Shown here piece by piece: positions 1 through 14,400 of a DNA stretch of 64,000 bases. The notes under the pieces were generated by a model. It ran no database searches. It was not told the origin of the DNA and worked only from the letters and a program-made list of their open reading frames with translations. Both the position numbers and the translations under genes were made by a program. The stretch is from Brienomyrus brachyistius (lineage: Eukaryota; Chordata; Actinopteri; Osteoglossiformes; Mormyridae): positions 26,838,474-26,902,473 of the forward strand of contig NC_064540.1 of assembly GCF_023856365.1 (NCBI RefSeq). Direction: 5' to 3'. How positions within the stretch are numbered: position 1 is the stretch's first letter; each line of letters begins with the position of its first letter.

Positions 1-2381
<2,381 letters not shown>

Positions 2382-3284
2382 GAGACACACACATTCTCTC
2401 GCAGACACAGGCCCCAGTGAACACTGCTAATGTACATGCATGCACACATCCACATATAACCAACTTTAACTCATACCCAGACAGGCAAGGTTAATGTCCA
2501 TACAGGACATATCAGTCTTTAAAGTCACCTGTCATTATAACTGAAACTCCAGGAGAGCAGGGTTTCCAGCTTCGGTCAGCTGGCTGCCATGAGATTTTCA
2601 ATTCGACACAAATCTACACGCAGATTTATTTGTATGTAAATGTTTTATTACTTTGTACATAGTTTGTAGGTTTTGCAAACAGCCCATAACGCTTAGGATG
2701 TAGCTACCCCACAACCCTGAACAGAATAAGTTGTTACAGAAAAAGGATGGATGGGACAAGTAATAATCATCCATTAATAATAGAATAATATTGCTGGAGG
2801 GTGACACTCTTTCAAAGATGGATGGATGGATATTACTTGACTTATTTAAATTCATAACCAATTTGAAAGGGTATGACAGCAGACATTGTTCTGAAGAATT
2901 TACCATTATTTCCCTTATATATTAAAAGTCTTAAATGTTGGTCGGCTGGCATTTCAATGTCTAAAGACTTCTGTATCACCATAATACCGTAAAAAATTGT
3001 AGCTCATCCTTAATTGCATACGCAGTACAGAATCGCGTTGGATTGTGCTTAATCAAACAGCCAGACCTTTTGATTTTCTTTAGAGCCACACGTAGGAAAA
3101 TCCGTCAAGCTTGTCTAACCTGCCTACGTCTAACAGTAACGTTTCAGCTCCCTTCATTTTCCCAGTGTGCCAAAAGAGGGCGATATACACGAAGTACATC
3201 ACCAGCACGCATGTCTCCGGATTGAACTTAATTGTGATGCAGAGTTTTAGAACCGAATCTATCTAAAATCAAACTTTAAATAAA
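2382..3284 (+). other. Probable HCK 3' UTR
   Basis: No ORF of note. The first good AATAAA after the stop codon is at 3279-3284, and another (aataaac) is near 3820. The true end is not determinable from sequence alone. Confidence 0.4.
2690..2760 (+). repeat. SINE tail fragment
   Basis: Contains CCCCACAACCCTGAACAGAA followed by GGATGGATGG, a decayed form of the common fish repeat end (gcgaccctgaacaggataagcgg ... ggatggatgg). Further GGATGGATGGAT follows at about 2817. Confidence 0.5.
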
Positions 3285-4884
3285 GCAGAGTCACTTTGTT
3301 TTATATAGTAACTAACATATTATGAAGTCTAATGTATTGTGGAGTTCTCGCAATTGTCTTATAGATATTGTCTTTGTTCTGTTATATATTTTGTCTATTC
3401 ATTGCACATTGGCTGGAAACAAATGTTCGATATTTTTGGAAACGTTTTTCAAATGTATGGACAAAGTGTTTAAATACAAACGGTATTTTGTCTTGACGTG
3501 TAACAAAACCATTTCGGAGATAAGTACAATTATTAAAAAATGATATGCTATTTTTGAAACAGTTTATAAAGATTAATGGCAAAACTGACTTATTATTTGG
3601 TCGGTATAATTTGCACATTTTACATTTTATATTTCATTGTCACACTTATGTATTTATTGAATGCCAAGGATAGATGTGTGATTTTGGTATTGACATAGAA
3701 TAACATATTAAAGTTTTTAACTGCAGTTTGAACTCCCAATAACTAATGTACCAGCTAATCTTCCGATTTTAGTTTGCAGAAGTCTTCGTGTTGTGCTTTG
3801 CAACTGGATGTAATCATAAAATAAACTTTCACCAATGTCGGCGTAAATTCTGTCCTTGTGCAGCGTTTGTAGTCATCACAAAGCCGTTCTGGAGAGACAA
3901 ATTTTCTTGAGATAAGTGATATTTTGGAACTAGGCTAAAGGTCCTTGATAGTGTTATAATTAAGAATTATAAAATTTCTTTTGTCATACTGACATCTTTC
4001 AAATCAGTAATATTCTACAGTTAATACTTAATATCTCGTGAAATGCTCGCAGTTTGAATGATCGTGTAATTTAACTCGAGATACTAATGAATGGGTATAT
4101 AGGGGGCTGATCATCGTTTTAAATAGAGTAATTAACTTACTGCTGAAATTAGTTTATTTTGCCTAAAATATGTTATGCACATATTTCAATGACTCCAGGT
4201 AATACGGGCATTATGCTGCTATATAGTCACATATTCTGACCGTAGGTGAATCGTTTTATCATGTCAGCGGCATAACAATATAGGATATCAGGTTTTTTCC
4301 CCCAAATTCAAAGGCGTCAGCCAGGCGTCAACTAAAAGGCAAATACAAAATACACTAACAACTTGAGAAACAGAAACTTGTAACTCAACTTGCGGAAATA
4401 TAGGGATTTAGAATGATGGCGCCACTGGTGAGTGTGTCTGACAAAGGGAGTAGTGTTTTTTCTTTACATTTTGTCTTTTAAGGCATGCTATAATACCAAT
4501 AATGTGCTGAAATATGAGTAAGTTGGCTTTGCCGGTAAGTACTCAGGTAACACTAACAGTGCTTATATAATGATTAACTTTAATGATTTTTGTCTGCTGC
4601 AATCTGTTTCTTGTAGAAGTGGTCACCTATTATTAAATAAGACTAATCAGTCTTCTAATTTGATAACGATCTGATTTTTAATCATATAATTACTCGATCC
4701 AAACCTGTCTTTTCCCACCTGCATTGTTGTGAGTTCGAATCCCTGCATACGTGCGTTTCGGTTAACGTTTGCAGATATCGGGGCTCCGCAACCATCCACA
4801 CGATCAATACAATAAGTGAGAAAAAAATTTTTGGCGTTGTTTTGTCAATTGTCTCAGAATAGAATTTTGACGTTACTTCTTTAA
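3285..4884. other. Intergenic, AT-rich
   Basis: Between HCK and TM9SF4. I see no exon, RNA gene or well-preserved repeat in it. Confidence 0.5.
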
Positions 4885-5142
4885 TCATCTAATCATATAC
4901 AAATCAAAACATTCCATTTTCTGTTGCTCTTTCGCAATTCTGTCAGAGGTGGATGTTTGGCATCTTTTCTTGCAACAGGTTCGTTTATGTTTGGGGTGAG
5001 GTTCTGTGTTGTGGAGATTCTCAGCCACATTAGCTCCACAAATAACACACACGCGTTTACCGTTAATGTCAGTAAACATATACTCAACCTCCCACCGGTT
5101 TTGAAATGCTCTGTTTTTAGACTCAACGTTTCCTTTGGCCAT
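4885..5142 (-). pseudogene. BED-finger/hAT-derived gene remnant (GTF2IRD2/FAM200-like N-terminus)
   Basis: An 85-codon minus-strand frame. Its first about 40 residues resemble the start of hAT-derived cellular genes of the GTF2IRD2/FAM200/SCAND3 type: NRAFQNRWEVEYMF then GKRVCVICGANVA, with the CxxC of a BED-like zinc finger. After GANVA the usual RRHYETKH second half of the finger is not recognisable, and no transposase domain follows, so this looks like a 5' remnant. Its ATG (5142) is about 280 bp from the TM9SF4 ATG in head-to-head orientation, with the 5263-5281 promoter motif between them. Family call is from motif memory. Confidence 0.45.
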
Positions 5143-5262
5143 TATTAAGGGCTAACTTTGAAATTTGGGCTGTATACATCAACAGACGCTTGTTTGATTT
5201 GACGTAATTGACGCGGGAATGATCGCAGGTAGCCGATCGATCGGTAAGGCAACTTTTGCGCT

Positions 5263-5281
5263 GCATTATGGGATTTGTAGT
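5263..5281 (-). promoter_or_regulatory. ZNF143/SBF (STAF) motif in the TM9SF4 promoter
   Basis: The minus strand reads ACTACAAATCCCATAATGC, matching the known 19-bp ACTACAnnTCCCAnnATGC promoter element bound by ZNF143/THAP11-type complexes. It lies about 140 bp upstream of the proposed TM9SF4 start codon, as usual for housekeeping promoters. Binding is inferred. Confidence 0.75.
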
Positions 5282-5420
5282 TTTATCGGCGCTTCATATC
5301 GCCGGGCCATCAAAAAAATATATCGAACGATCTTGCGGGCCGGGTAAAATTGTACGCTGAGCCTTGTGTTCACATGTGTCTTAACTGTAGACGGACTAAG
5401 AAATAGAAAATATAGAGAAA

Positions 5421-8400
5421 ATGTGGAAGGTGCTGTGGTCTGAAAATGTGAGCTTTCTATGGCCATCTGTTTCTCTGCATTCCATCCGCATGCTTGAATT
5501 TTTGCAACCGTGTCTGTATGTGACTTCTTGTATATAAAACGATTTTCGTGTATATAAAACTATACACACACGTACACACGGCTGTCTGTGCGTGCATTTT
5601 CCTTTCTAGGCATGGGGTGCTGTCCTGTTGCTGTCTATGGTCCACAGCATTCAGACCTTCTATGTGCCTGGAGTCGCTCCCATCAGCTACCAGAAGTACA
5701 GCTTGGTGGAAATCAAAGTAGGCGGTGACCTTCCACACCTTCTCACTTGTTCATAAGTTAATCATAGGTTCAAGTTTTTATTTATTTTTTTTGAGTTCAC
5801 AGCAAAATGAAAACATATTTCTGAGAAAAGCTACTTTTATTCTTTTATTTTTGGAAGTATAAGTGTGGGCACTCTGCCTACGACCACACGTTTAATGCTG
5901 TTTACGCTTATGTGTAGCTGAGAGGGTTAGGCATCTGTGCCCAGTTGCCCCAGGAGCACTGGGCGCTGGCTAAAGCTGCACCCTGAGCTTGAAGCCTGCT
6001 CTCACCTGCAAATATCTGTGTGCCTGTGTCTCTCTTAGAGAGCAACATGGAGTATGTGAAAACCCATTTTGCCATATTGATAAGCAAGCTATTCTGTATT
6101 CAGGCTGTGAAGCTGACAAGCTCTCATACTCAGCTGCCCTACGAGTACTACTCACTGCCATTCTGCCAGCCAGAAAAGGTGGTCTACAAGACAGAGAACC
6201 TGGGTACGCCATCTCTGTCCCCATGGAGATATGTTGAACCAATAAGAGAAGAGTCTACCTCCATTCCATGAAATGAATGCAATCCAGAGGAATTCTCTCT
6301 CATATGCCAGAACATATGAAACCTCCTGTAGTTATCGGAGGGTTGATGTACAGGTTAAAGATACTGTTTGTGTGTATGAATACGTGGCTATGGTTTTGAT
6401 CTTGTATGGCTACAGCAATCTGAGCTCTCTGTTATACATTCAAGTAAAATTGCTTGCAGTTGAAGTGTATCCTGGGTATTTGTTTTGCACAGGAGAAGTG
6501 CTCCGTGGAGACCGCATCGTTAACACACCCTACAAGGTTCTGATGAGTGAGGAATATAGCTGTAAGGTTCTGTGCATGAAGCCCAACAAGCCACTGAGGC
6601 TCAGCGAGAAGGAAAGCAGACTTGTGGCTCAGCGAATCCTGGAAGAGTATTATGTACACCTGTGAGTCTCTCTCCACCAATCAGATCATGGTGCATTCCT
6701 ACAAATATCTGTCAGCCTATAAGTGTTTGTGTTGGTTTATACAAATTAGATTGCCACCCCAACTTAATCACATGAGTTAATCACTCAACCAGCTCATTAT
6801 TGAAAACTCTGAACCCCTATCTAAGACAGTCCATGGACGGTTCCCGTTTATATAAATGCTGTTGGATAGACATAAGAGAAGCCCTATGTGTAGGATTGCA
6901 GATAACCTTCCTGTGGCTACCCGTTTGGAGTTCTTACCGGTTGGAGGGCCCGGAGACACAGAGGAGCCAAAGGAGAAGGAGGATGTACAGTTTGAGCATG
7001 GCTACAGGCTGGGCTTTGTGGACAACAATAAGGTCCGTCAGCCTATTCACCCAATGGTACAGAGAGTGATCCTACTTACACCATTGCACTTTTATTAGGC
7101 TAGCCGGCCTTGGTATACATTTAACAGCAGCATAGAGGCAGTGTGTGGCTCAGTGGGCTAAGGCTGTGTGCTTATAATCAAAAAGTCACAGGTTCAAACC
7201 CAGCCTCAGCACGTCTGCAGGTTCTTGAGCAAGTCCCTTAACCCCCTCGCTCCCTGGGGCCCCAACAGGTGATTGCCATTCATAAAGAACTTATTCTACA
7301 AAGAGCAAGTTGAGGGAGATGTAAAAAAAGAGAATTTCCCCACAGGGATCAATAAAAGTATCTATTATTATTAACTCATCCTATTACACTAAGAAAGTCT
7401 AAATAAGGGAAATAATTCAATTACAGAAGATAATTGAAGTCTGTGACAGTTTTTTTTCTTGTTTGTGTCTTGTCATCCTCGTTTTTTGCTAATTTTTCTG
7501 AGGATAAATATTAATCGCCTGAATTGTAAAATGAGCAAAGTGCTGAGCATGACACAAATGTCCTTGTTGGTGCAGGAGTGCCACTGACGTTTGGCTTCCC
7601 TTCCCCCCAGTTCTACCTGCACAACCACCTGTCTTTCATCATATATTACCACAAGGAAGAGGTGGAGGAGGATGAGGAGTCAAGCTTCCGGGTAGTGCGC
7701 TTCGAAGTGGTGCCACGGAGCGTGAGATTAGAAGGTACTGGAAGATCATCGTTGTGTAGTAAGGGCCACGCTATCAGCGAACCATCGGTTTCTGAACCAG
7801 TCGTCATCGTGTCATTACTTAGCTGCCAGAAATGAAATTAGATTCATGACACCTTGTATGTAATGTTGTAGTACATAATTGTTTTTTGGTTCTGAAAGCT
7901 GAAATAGATCAGGCTGTTCTGTTAAGCATCTTGCAGATTGAATGGTGATGTGCTCTAACTTTATGGCACGGAAATTATGCATCAACAACATTAGCTAAAT
8001 TAGCTAGTCTATTAACTGGGTTTGGATTACCTCACCTCAAAAACACTTCTCCTAATGAACATAAAATATTAAGAACAATAGATTGTACACATCAAGGTAC
8101 ATTGATTTCGGGACAGTTACCACAGCACATATGTCAGTCTATAGATGAGTTACTTACTTCTTTTTCCAGCTGCTCCGGTTAAGGGTCAGCACAGAGGATT
8201 ATCTGTTTCCCTTTCTTCCTGTCCTCTGCATTTTCTTCTACCTCCATGTTTTCTGTCTCACCACAACCATGAACTGTCTCTTAGACCTTTTTCTTTTCCT
8301 CTTGCCTAGCAGCTCTATCCTTAGCATCTTTTCCCAGCATGCTCATCATCTCACATTAATTACTTACTAAAGCTGTGAAGTGGGTTACTGTTTGTATTGG

Positions 8401-11400
8401 TGATATTTACAATGTCAGACCAATGCGGTGGCTTAGCAGTTAAGACTGTTGCCTCACACCTCCAGTTTTATGGGCTCGAGTTCTGTTTGTATGTCTACAT
8501 GTTTTTATGGTGCTCAGTGAGTTTGCTCCTAAAATCCTGAAATATGCAGTTAAATGAATTTGTACCTCTAATTTACCCATAATGCCTTGTTCTGGTAGAA
8601 CACCTCAATGAAGAAATGGTATGAGTTTTAGGGAAGAGCCTTTTCTGGGTGCTCGTAATTCATTGGTCAGTCTTTTATATGATTGGTGACTGCTGAGCTC
8701 ATTATTTGATGACTGATGATTGCTGTCGATGGCCGGTTGGGTGAACGGCTTCCCAACCTCCCTGAAGATTTGAAGCCTGATGACTGGGATGATTGTAGCC
8801 TTCCTGGAGTCTCACTACCCCTGGAGATTGACCCCAAGAAGGAGAATGATGTCATTTTCTCCTACTCTGTTAGCTGGAAGGTAAGCTCAAACACGAGCCC
8901 TGCCATCAAATGCCACTTATGCAGTTTTGGGAAGGTCATGTCCCTTCAAACCACAACAAAAAGAAAAGAAACATGTATAATTACTATGGTCAAAGCAGTA
9001 AAAGTTCTGAATATTTACCTGCATTTGTGAGAATAAACCTTTTGTTATTAAATTATATACTTTTTATATTAAATTCTGCTTGCATAGAAATGATGATACC
9101 GCATGACCTGATGATGATTTACTTCTGTATAGCACTACTGATGTCTCTCACTGACGTGTAACTGAAACGTATCCCACTTTCACACAGTTGATATTTTCTT
9201 TCCTTGCCCATATGTTTAGTTTTTCATGCACGGTTATCAGTGAATGGTGAGAATCATGGAAAGTAAATCTGAGTGTAACAAGGCTTGACTGTGTCATGGT
9301 AAATGCTCCCACTTATTTGCTGGTGGCATTCATGTGAAAAGCTCAGTACCCATTCAAGCTCACATTTTTCTGCATAAATGCTGTTTCCGACTTACAAAAA
9401 CCTATCACGCCTTTATTTAAATTACCTCCTTACTGAGATTTTTACTGAACAGGGTCTATGTTTTCTGAAATACAGAGGAGAGGTAATTCACTCCTGAACT
9501 TTTAATCTGTACACTTGAAATAATTGGTGGATTTGGACTGATTAAAATTGTGGACCTCATCAGTAATTGCTTCGATTAGATTACGTCTCCAGGTGGAAAC
9601 AATTCCTGTCTAAATATGGCTGTATTCACATGCGTGGGGCACTGCAGTTGTAGTACTAACTAAGATATTTAACCTGAATTATTTCAGGAAAGTTGTGCGT
9701 ATGCATAATAAAAATTATAAAATATGCATTAGACAAAGGATCTACAGGACTAAAACCTGACTTTGACTTCCGTACCATCCCTTGCAGGAGAGCCAAGTAA
9801 AGTGGGCCTCACGTTGGGACACCTACCTGACCATGAGTGACGTGCAGATCCACTGGCTTTCAATTATCAACTCCTTGGTGGTCGTCCTCTTACTCTCTGG
9901 TAAGACTTGGAGAGCTTCTTTCCCAGACTGCACTGAGAGTCACATGCAGGAAACTGTACAATTCTCTCATGGTCTGTTTCTGAAAATGAGAGTCACAGCT
10001 CGCTCACAGTGCCTGACTGTCTCCTCCTATTGTGTGCAGCTGTTCTAAGCATGATAATGATCAGGATCCTTAGGATGGACATTGCAACGTACAACAAGTA
10101 TGACTTGGTAAGAAACACTGGTAAGAGCCTGGTGTTTTGTCTCTTTGCTTCGGCATTAAAGAAAATCACTACGATGTATCTTGTTATTCAAATATAATTA
10201 TAACATGATCATGCGATTTTGCTGCAGTGTTTCCCGAAAACAAAGAAGTACTGCTTTGTCCTCCTGGGCTTCTCTAAATTGGTTGCAATGGGTTTTATTT
10301 TTTACTTTTAGGTATAATGTGGTACAATAGCCTGTGGAGCCTTGGTCTGGCAACATGAGTGCTGTCTATTAAGTATAGGTACTTTAGTGAATGATGTTTA
10401 GTAGACAGTTTGAGGAAATGTAAGTTGATCTCAAATAAGAGTGTGCTAGGGTATGTTTTCACCACAATGCCCTGTGATCTGTCAGGAGGAGACCATGGAA
10501 GAGTCTGGCTGGAAGAACATCCATGGTGATGTGTTCCGCCCCCCTCGATACCCCATGATTCTTAGTTCACTGCTGGGCTCCGGTGTACAGCTCTTTTGTA
10601 TGATCCTCATTGTCATATGTGAGTGGCTACAACATGCATCCTGTCTTCTGCTACCATGGTCACTGTTTGATTGATTGATTGATTGATATAAACGTGCAGC
10701 ACTGGAACTTGCATTGTGCATTTCTTGTCAACGCAGTCATGGCCATGCTGGGAATGCTTTCTCCTTCCAGTCGAGGAGCCCTAATGACCACAGCCTGCTT
10801 CCTCTTCATGTGTATGGGGTACGTGCCTGCGGTGTGTTAGGTGATTCTGTGCTATGTGCTCTGTCATGGAGAGTCTAATAGGTGCTGTTGAGTCCTGGTC
10901 TCTCTCTGCAGTATGAAAGAAAATTTTGCATGCAAATCTGAACAAACATTACATTTACACTGCACAAATATGCTCACCACACAGTAGCTAAGGTGGTGAA
11001 GGGGCAGGAGAGAATTAGGAGGAGTTAGATACGGGGGAGATCTGATAGGGCCACAGTGGGAAATTTTAGCCTGGACATCAGATTAGCAGCCCTACTTTTT
11101 TGAAAGATGCCCAGAGATCTGTTAGGACCTCAGAGGATCAGGACTGTGGTTTTTGTATCTCATCTGAAAGGCAGTGCCATTTTAACAGCAAAGTGTCCTC
11201 ATCACTGGGATCCACAAAGACCACAGCATGGGCTAACCTGTTGGCCACACCAACACCTCTTCCAGCAGCAACCTAGCTTTTCCTAGTTTATATCTCATCC
11301 AAGTACTGGTCAGGCCAAAACCTACTTAGCTTCAGATGGTCTGAACTGCAGGTGGTATGACTGCTGAAAGTATATACACTATGGTAGAGGGTGTGGACTA

Positions 11401-14400
11401 TATGATGTTTCTTTGCAGTATAAAGAAGGTGACAAGTCTACACAGTCTCCATCAGGCCCTGCAGAGGGGTAGGAGATTTTGAGTGTCTAGTCTAGTAGAT
11501 CGTGTCTGAATTGTTGAAGATCTGATTTCTCTCTACAGTGTTTTCGGCGGATATTTTGCAGGAAGATTGTACAGATCTGTGAGAGGAAAGAAGTGGTTGA
11601 AAGGAGCGTTCTGTGTGAGTACTGCCCATCTTACTGTTAGGGGTCATCTGCACAGAGGTTGGCTTTTTCAAGTTAAAGGACAGTATGGTGTTTTGTACAT
11701 TGTTGCTTCTTTCCATCGGCCAGATTCACACATCATCATGGCATTTAGATTATGATAATGACAGTATTTCTGTAGCACATGATTAGTTTCTAAAGCAATC
11801 AGATGGGCTTTGTAGGCAGTATATTTAAATCTTTTAAACTTACCACTCAATGGCTCATTTTTTGTTGACTGACTATATGCATATGTAGATGAATAAGTAT
11901 GTATGTTTCCCCTACAGACAGCAACTCTCTTCCCTGCTGTGGTTTTTGGAATTTGCTTCTTTCTCAACTTCTTTATCTGGGGGAAGGACTCGTCAGGAGC
12001 GGTAAATAAGTCACGGCCTCGGGTCAGCAGGTCACAAACTTTTCTTGACATTCTAGCACACACATGCACCTACATAAACTCTCACGAAGAACAAACACAC
12101 ATCCCATAATGTATGAGCGCACAATAACCTGTCACGATTAAAAATTAGGGGGAATTAGGAAGGTTTTCCCCTGGGGAAGTATGAATACACTGATTGGTTC
12201 TCCCTTCTCAATCCCTAGGTCCCCTTCTCCACCATGGGGGCATTGCTTTGCATGTGGTTTGGCATTTCCATGCCCTTGGTATGTATCGGCTACTTCCTGG
12301 GTTTCCGCAAACAACCCTATGAAAACCCCGTGTATACCAATCAGATCCATCGCCAGATCCCCAAACAACAGTGGTACATGAACAATTTTGTGGGGTAAGT
12401 GGCTAGCCCAAGGTGAATCCCTTCATCCATGATCACACCGTGTCTGACTCTGTGGCATCTGTCCTGTCAAGACAAATTCAACAGGAGAACCTCAACATGC
12501 AAGGCTGCAGCTTAGTGATGGGCAAATGAAGCATCATGAACCATTTGCTACAATTTCTGATCCCACTAGATGGTGCTCTAGATTCATAAAAGGGCTCAAA
12601 GAATGCCTCCAAAGCAAACCAAGAGCATTATCTAGATGGGTCAAAAAATACAGCAAATGGTTGATGAAGCTTCATCTGTCCATCACTACTGCAGCTTTAG
12701 ATTCTTTTGTCTTTTCCTCTGGCAACTCTTAGAGAGTGTTTATGAGTTTGTCTCTGCTGTGTGTTAATATCTGCATGTGTGGCCTTTGGAAGTCCATCAC
12801 TGGACCTAGCAGGCCTAGCATCTACTGGAATGTTGAGATAAAATCACTAAGAAACCTCCGTCAAAGGATGTCACAGAGAAATCACCTTCCCTCATGTTCT
12901 GGTAGCTCATAGTAACATCCAAATTACTAAGTTATGCAGTGTCTTCTCCTCAGTTACTCTTTCTTTGTTAGGATCCTGATTGCTGGAATTCTTCCTTTCG
13001 GCGGAATGTTCATTGAACTCTTCTTTATCTTCAGTGTGAGTAGTCAGCAAGCTCAATACAGCCTACTGCCCTGTCATAAGCCTACTGGAATAAGATATTT
13101 GTTCCTTCTAGGGGTATTTGATGGATATGTGGTTTCAATCTCTCCCCTTCCACAGGCCATATGGAAGAATCAGTTCTACTACTTGTTTGGGTTCCTGTTC
13201 CTGGTATTCATCATCCTGGTCATGTCCTGTTCTCAGATCAGTATAGTTATGGTCTATTTCCAGCTATGTGCTGAGGTAAGTGAAGGGAAAGTGTGGCGGC
13301 TTCTTCTGTGCGTATAAAATGGTGAGGGGGAGCAGTTACTTTTGCTAAAACGTCAATGCTGTGCTTCCGTAGGACTACCACTGGTGGTGGAGAGCCTTCA
13401 TTGTATCGGGGGGCTCTGCCTTCTACATGCTCCTGTATGCCATTTTCTACTTTTTCAACAAGGTAGGACACACTTAAGAGTACTATCTGTAGTGTAGGGA
13501 GTCTCTGTCGTATACTATTCCCATAGAGGCGCACTTCATCATGCTCTCGCTAACCTCCAAAGGACTCCCCCATTCACCATATACAGAATGTATAATATTT
13601 ACATATATAATTGTTCATGTTATCTAGTATGATTTGTAGGACTTTGAGGCGAAAATGGGTGAAGGGCAATGAAAATAAATATGAGCAAAACCAGTATGTG
13701 CAGTAGTGGAATATTAAGCATGTCCCAAATGAGTGGACAGATAGGTGGATTGGTTTAGGGACTCTAGAGTAAAGAAATGAGTGTTTACATCATCGCAGAC
13801 AGGCCTAATTGAAAAGCAGCCTTTTGTTGCGTATTTTATACTATATAATTTTTTTACTAATAGTGGAGCTGGGCAGAATTAAGTGAACCCTAATGGGTAG
13901 CTGGGAATGTCTGACTAAACTTCCATATTTATATTGGGCATGTTTAGTGTCCCTCAACCACAATAACCACAGTTCTTTACTTCTGTTTTACAACCCCAAA
14001 TCAGAAAAAGTTGGGACAGGGTGGAAAATGTGAATAAAAAAATAAAGCAGTAATTCACAAATGTCCCTTAACTTTTATTTCATTGCAGACAGTATGAACA
14101 CAAGATAATTCATGTATTTTTTGGTCAACATCATTTGATTTGTAAATAAACATCCATTCTTGCCATTCAGGCTTGCAACACATTCCAAAAAAAGTTGGGA
14201 CAGTACAGCATTTACCACTTTGTACAGTTCCCCTGTCTTTTAACAACACTTAAAAGACGTTTAGGCATTGAAGAAATCAAGTGACTAAGTGTTGCAGGTG
14301 TTAGTTTGTCCCATTCTTCCTGCAAACAATGTTTTAGGTGCGCAACAGTACGGGGTCTTCTTCGACGCAATTTTCGTTTCAAAATGCGCCAAACATTCTC

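Noticed and set aside
7146..7201. A tRNA gene with A and B boxes
   Set aside because: No complete cloverleaf, and the tail and body are those of a SINE.
11294..11366. A 5S rRNA gene or pseudogene
   Set aside because: The 5S-like part is only the head of a longer SINE-type unit and is too diverged.
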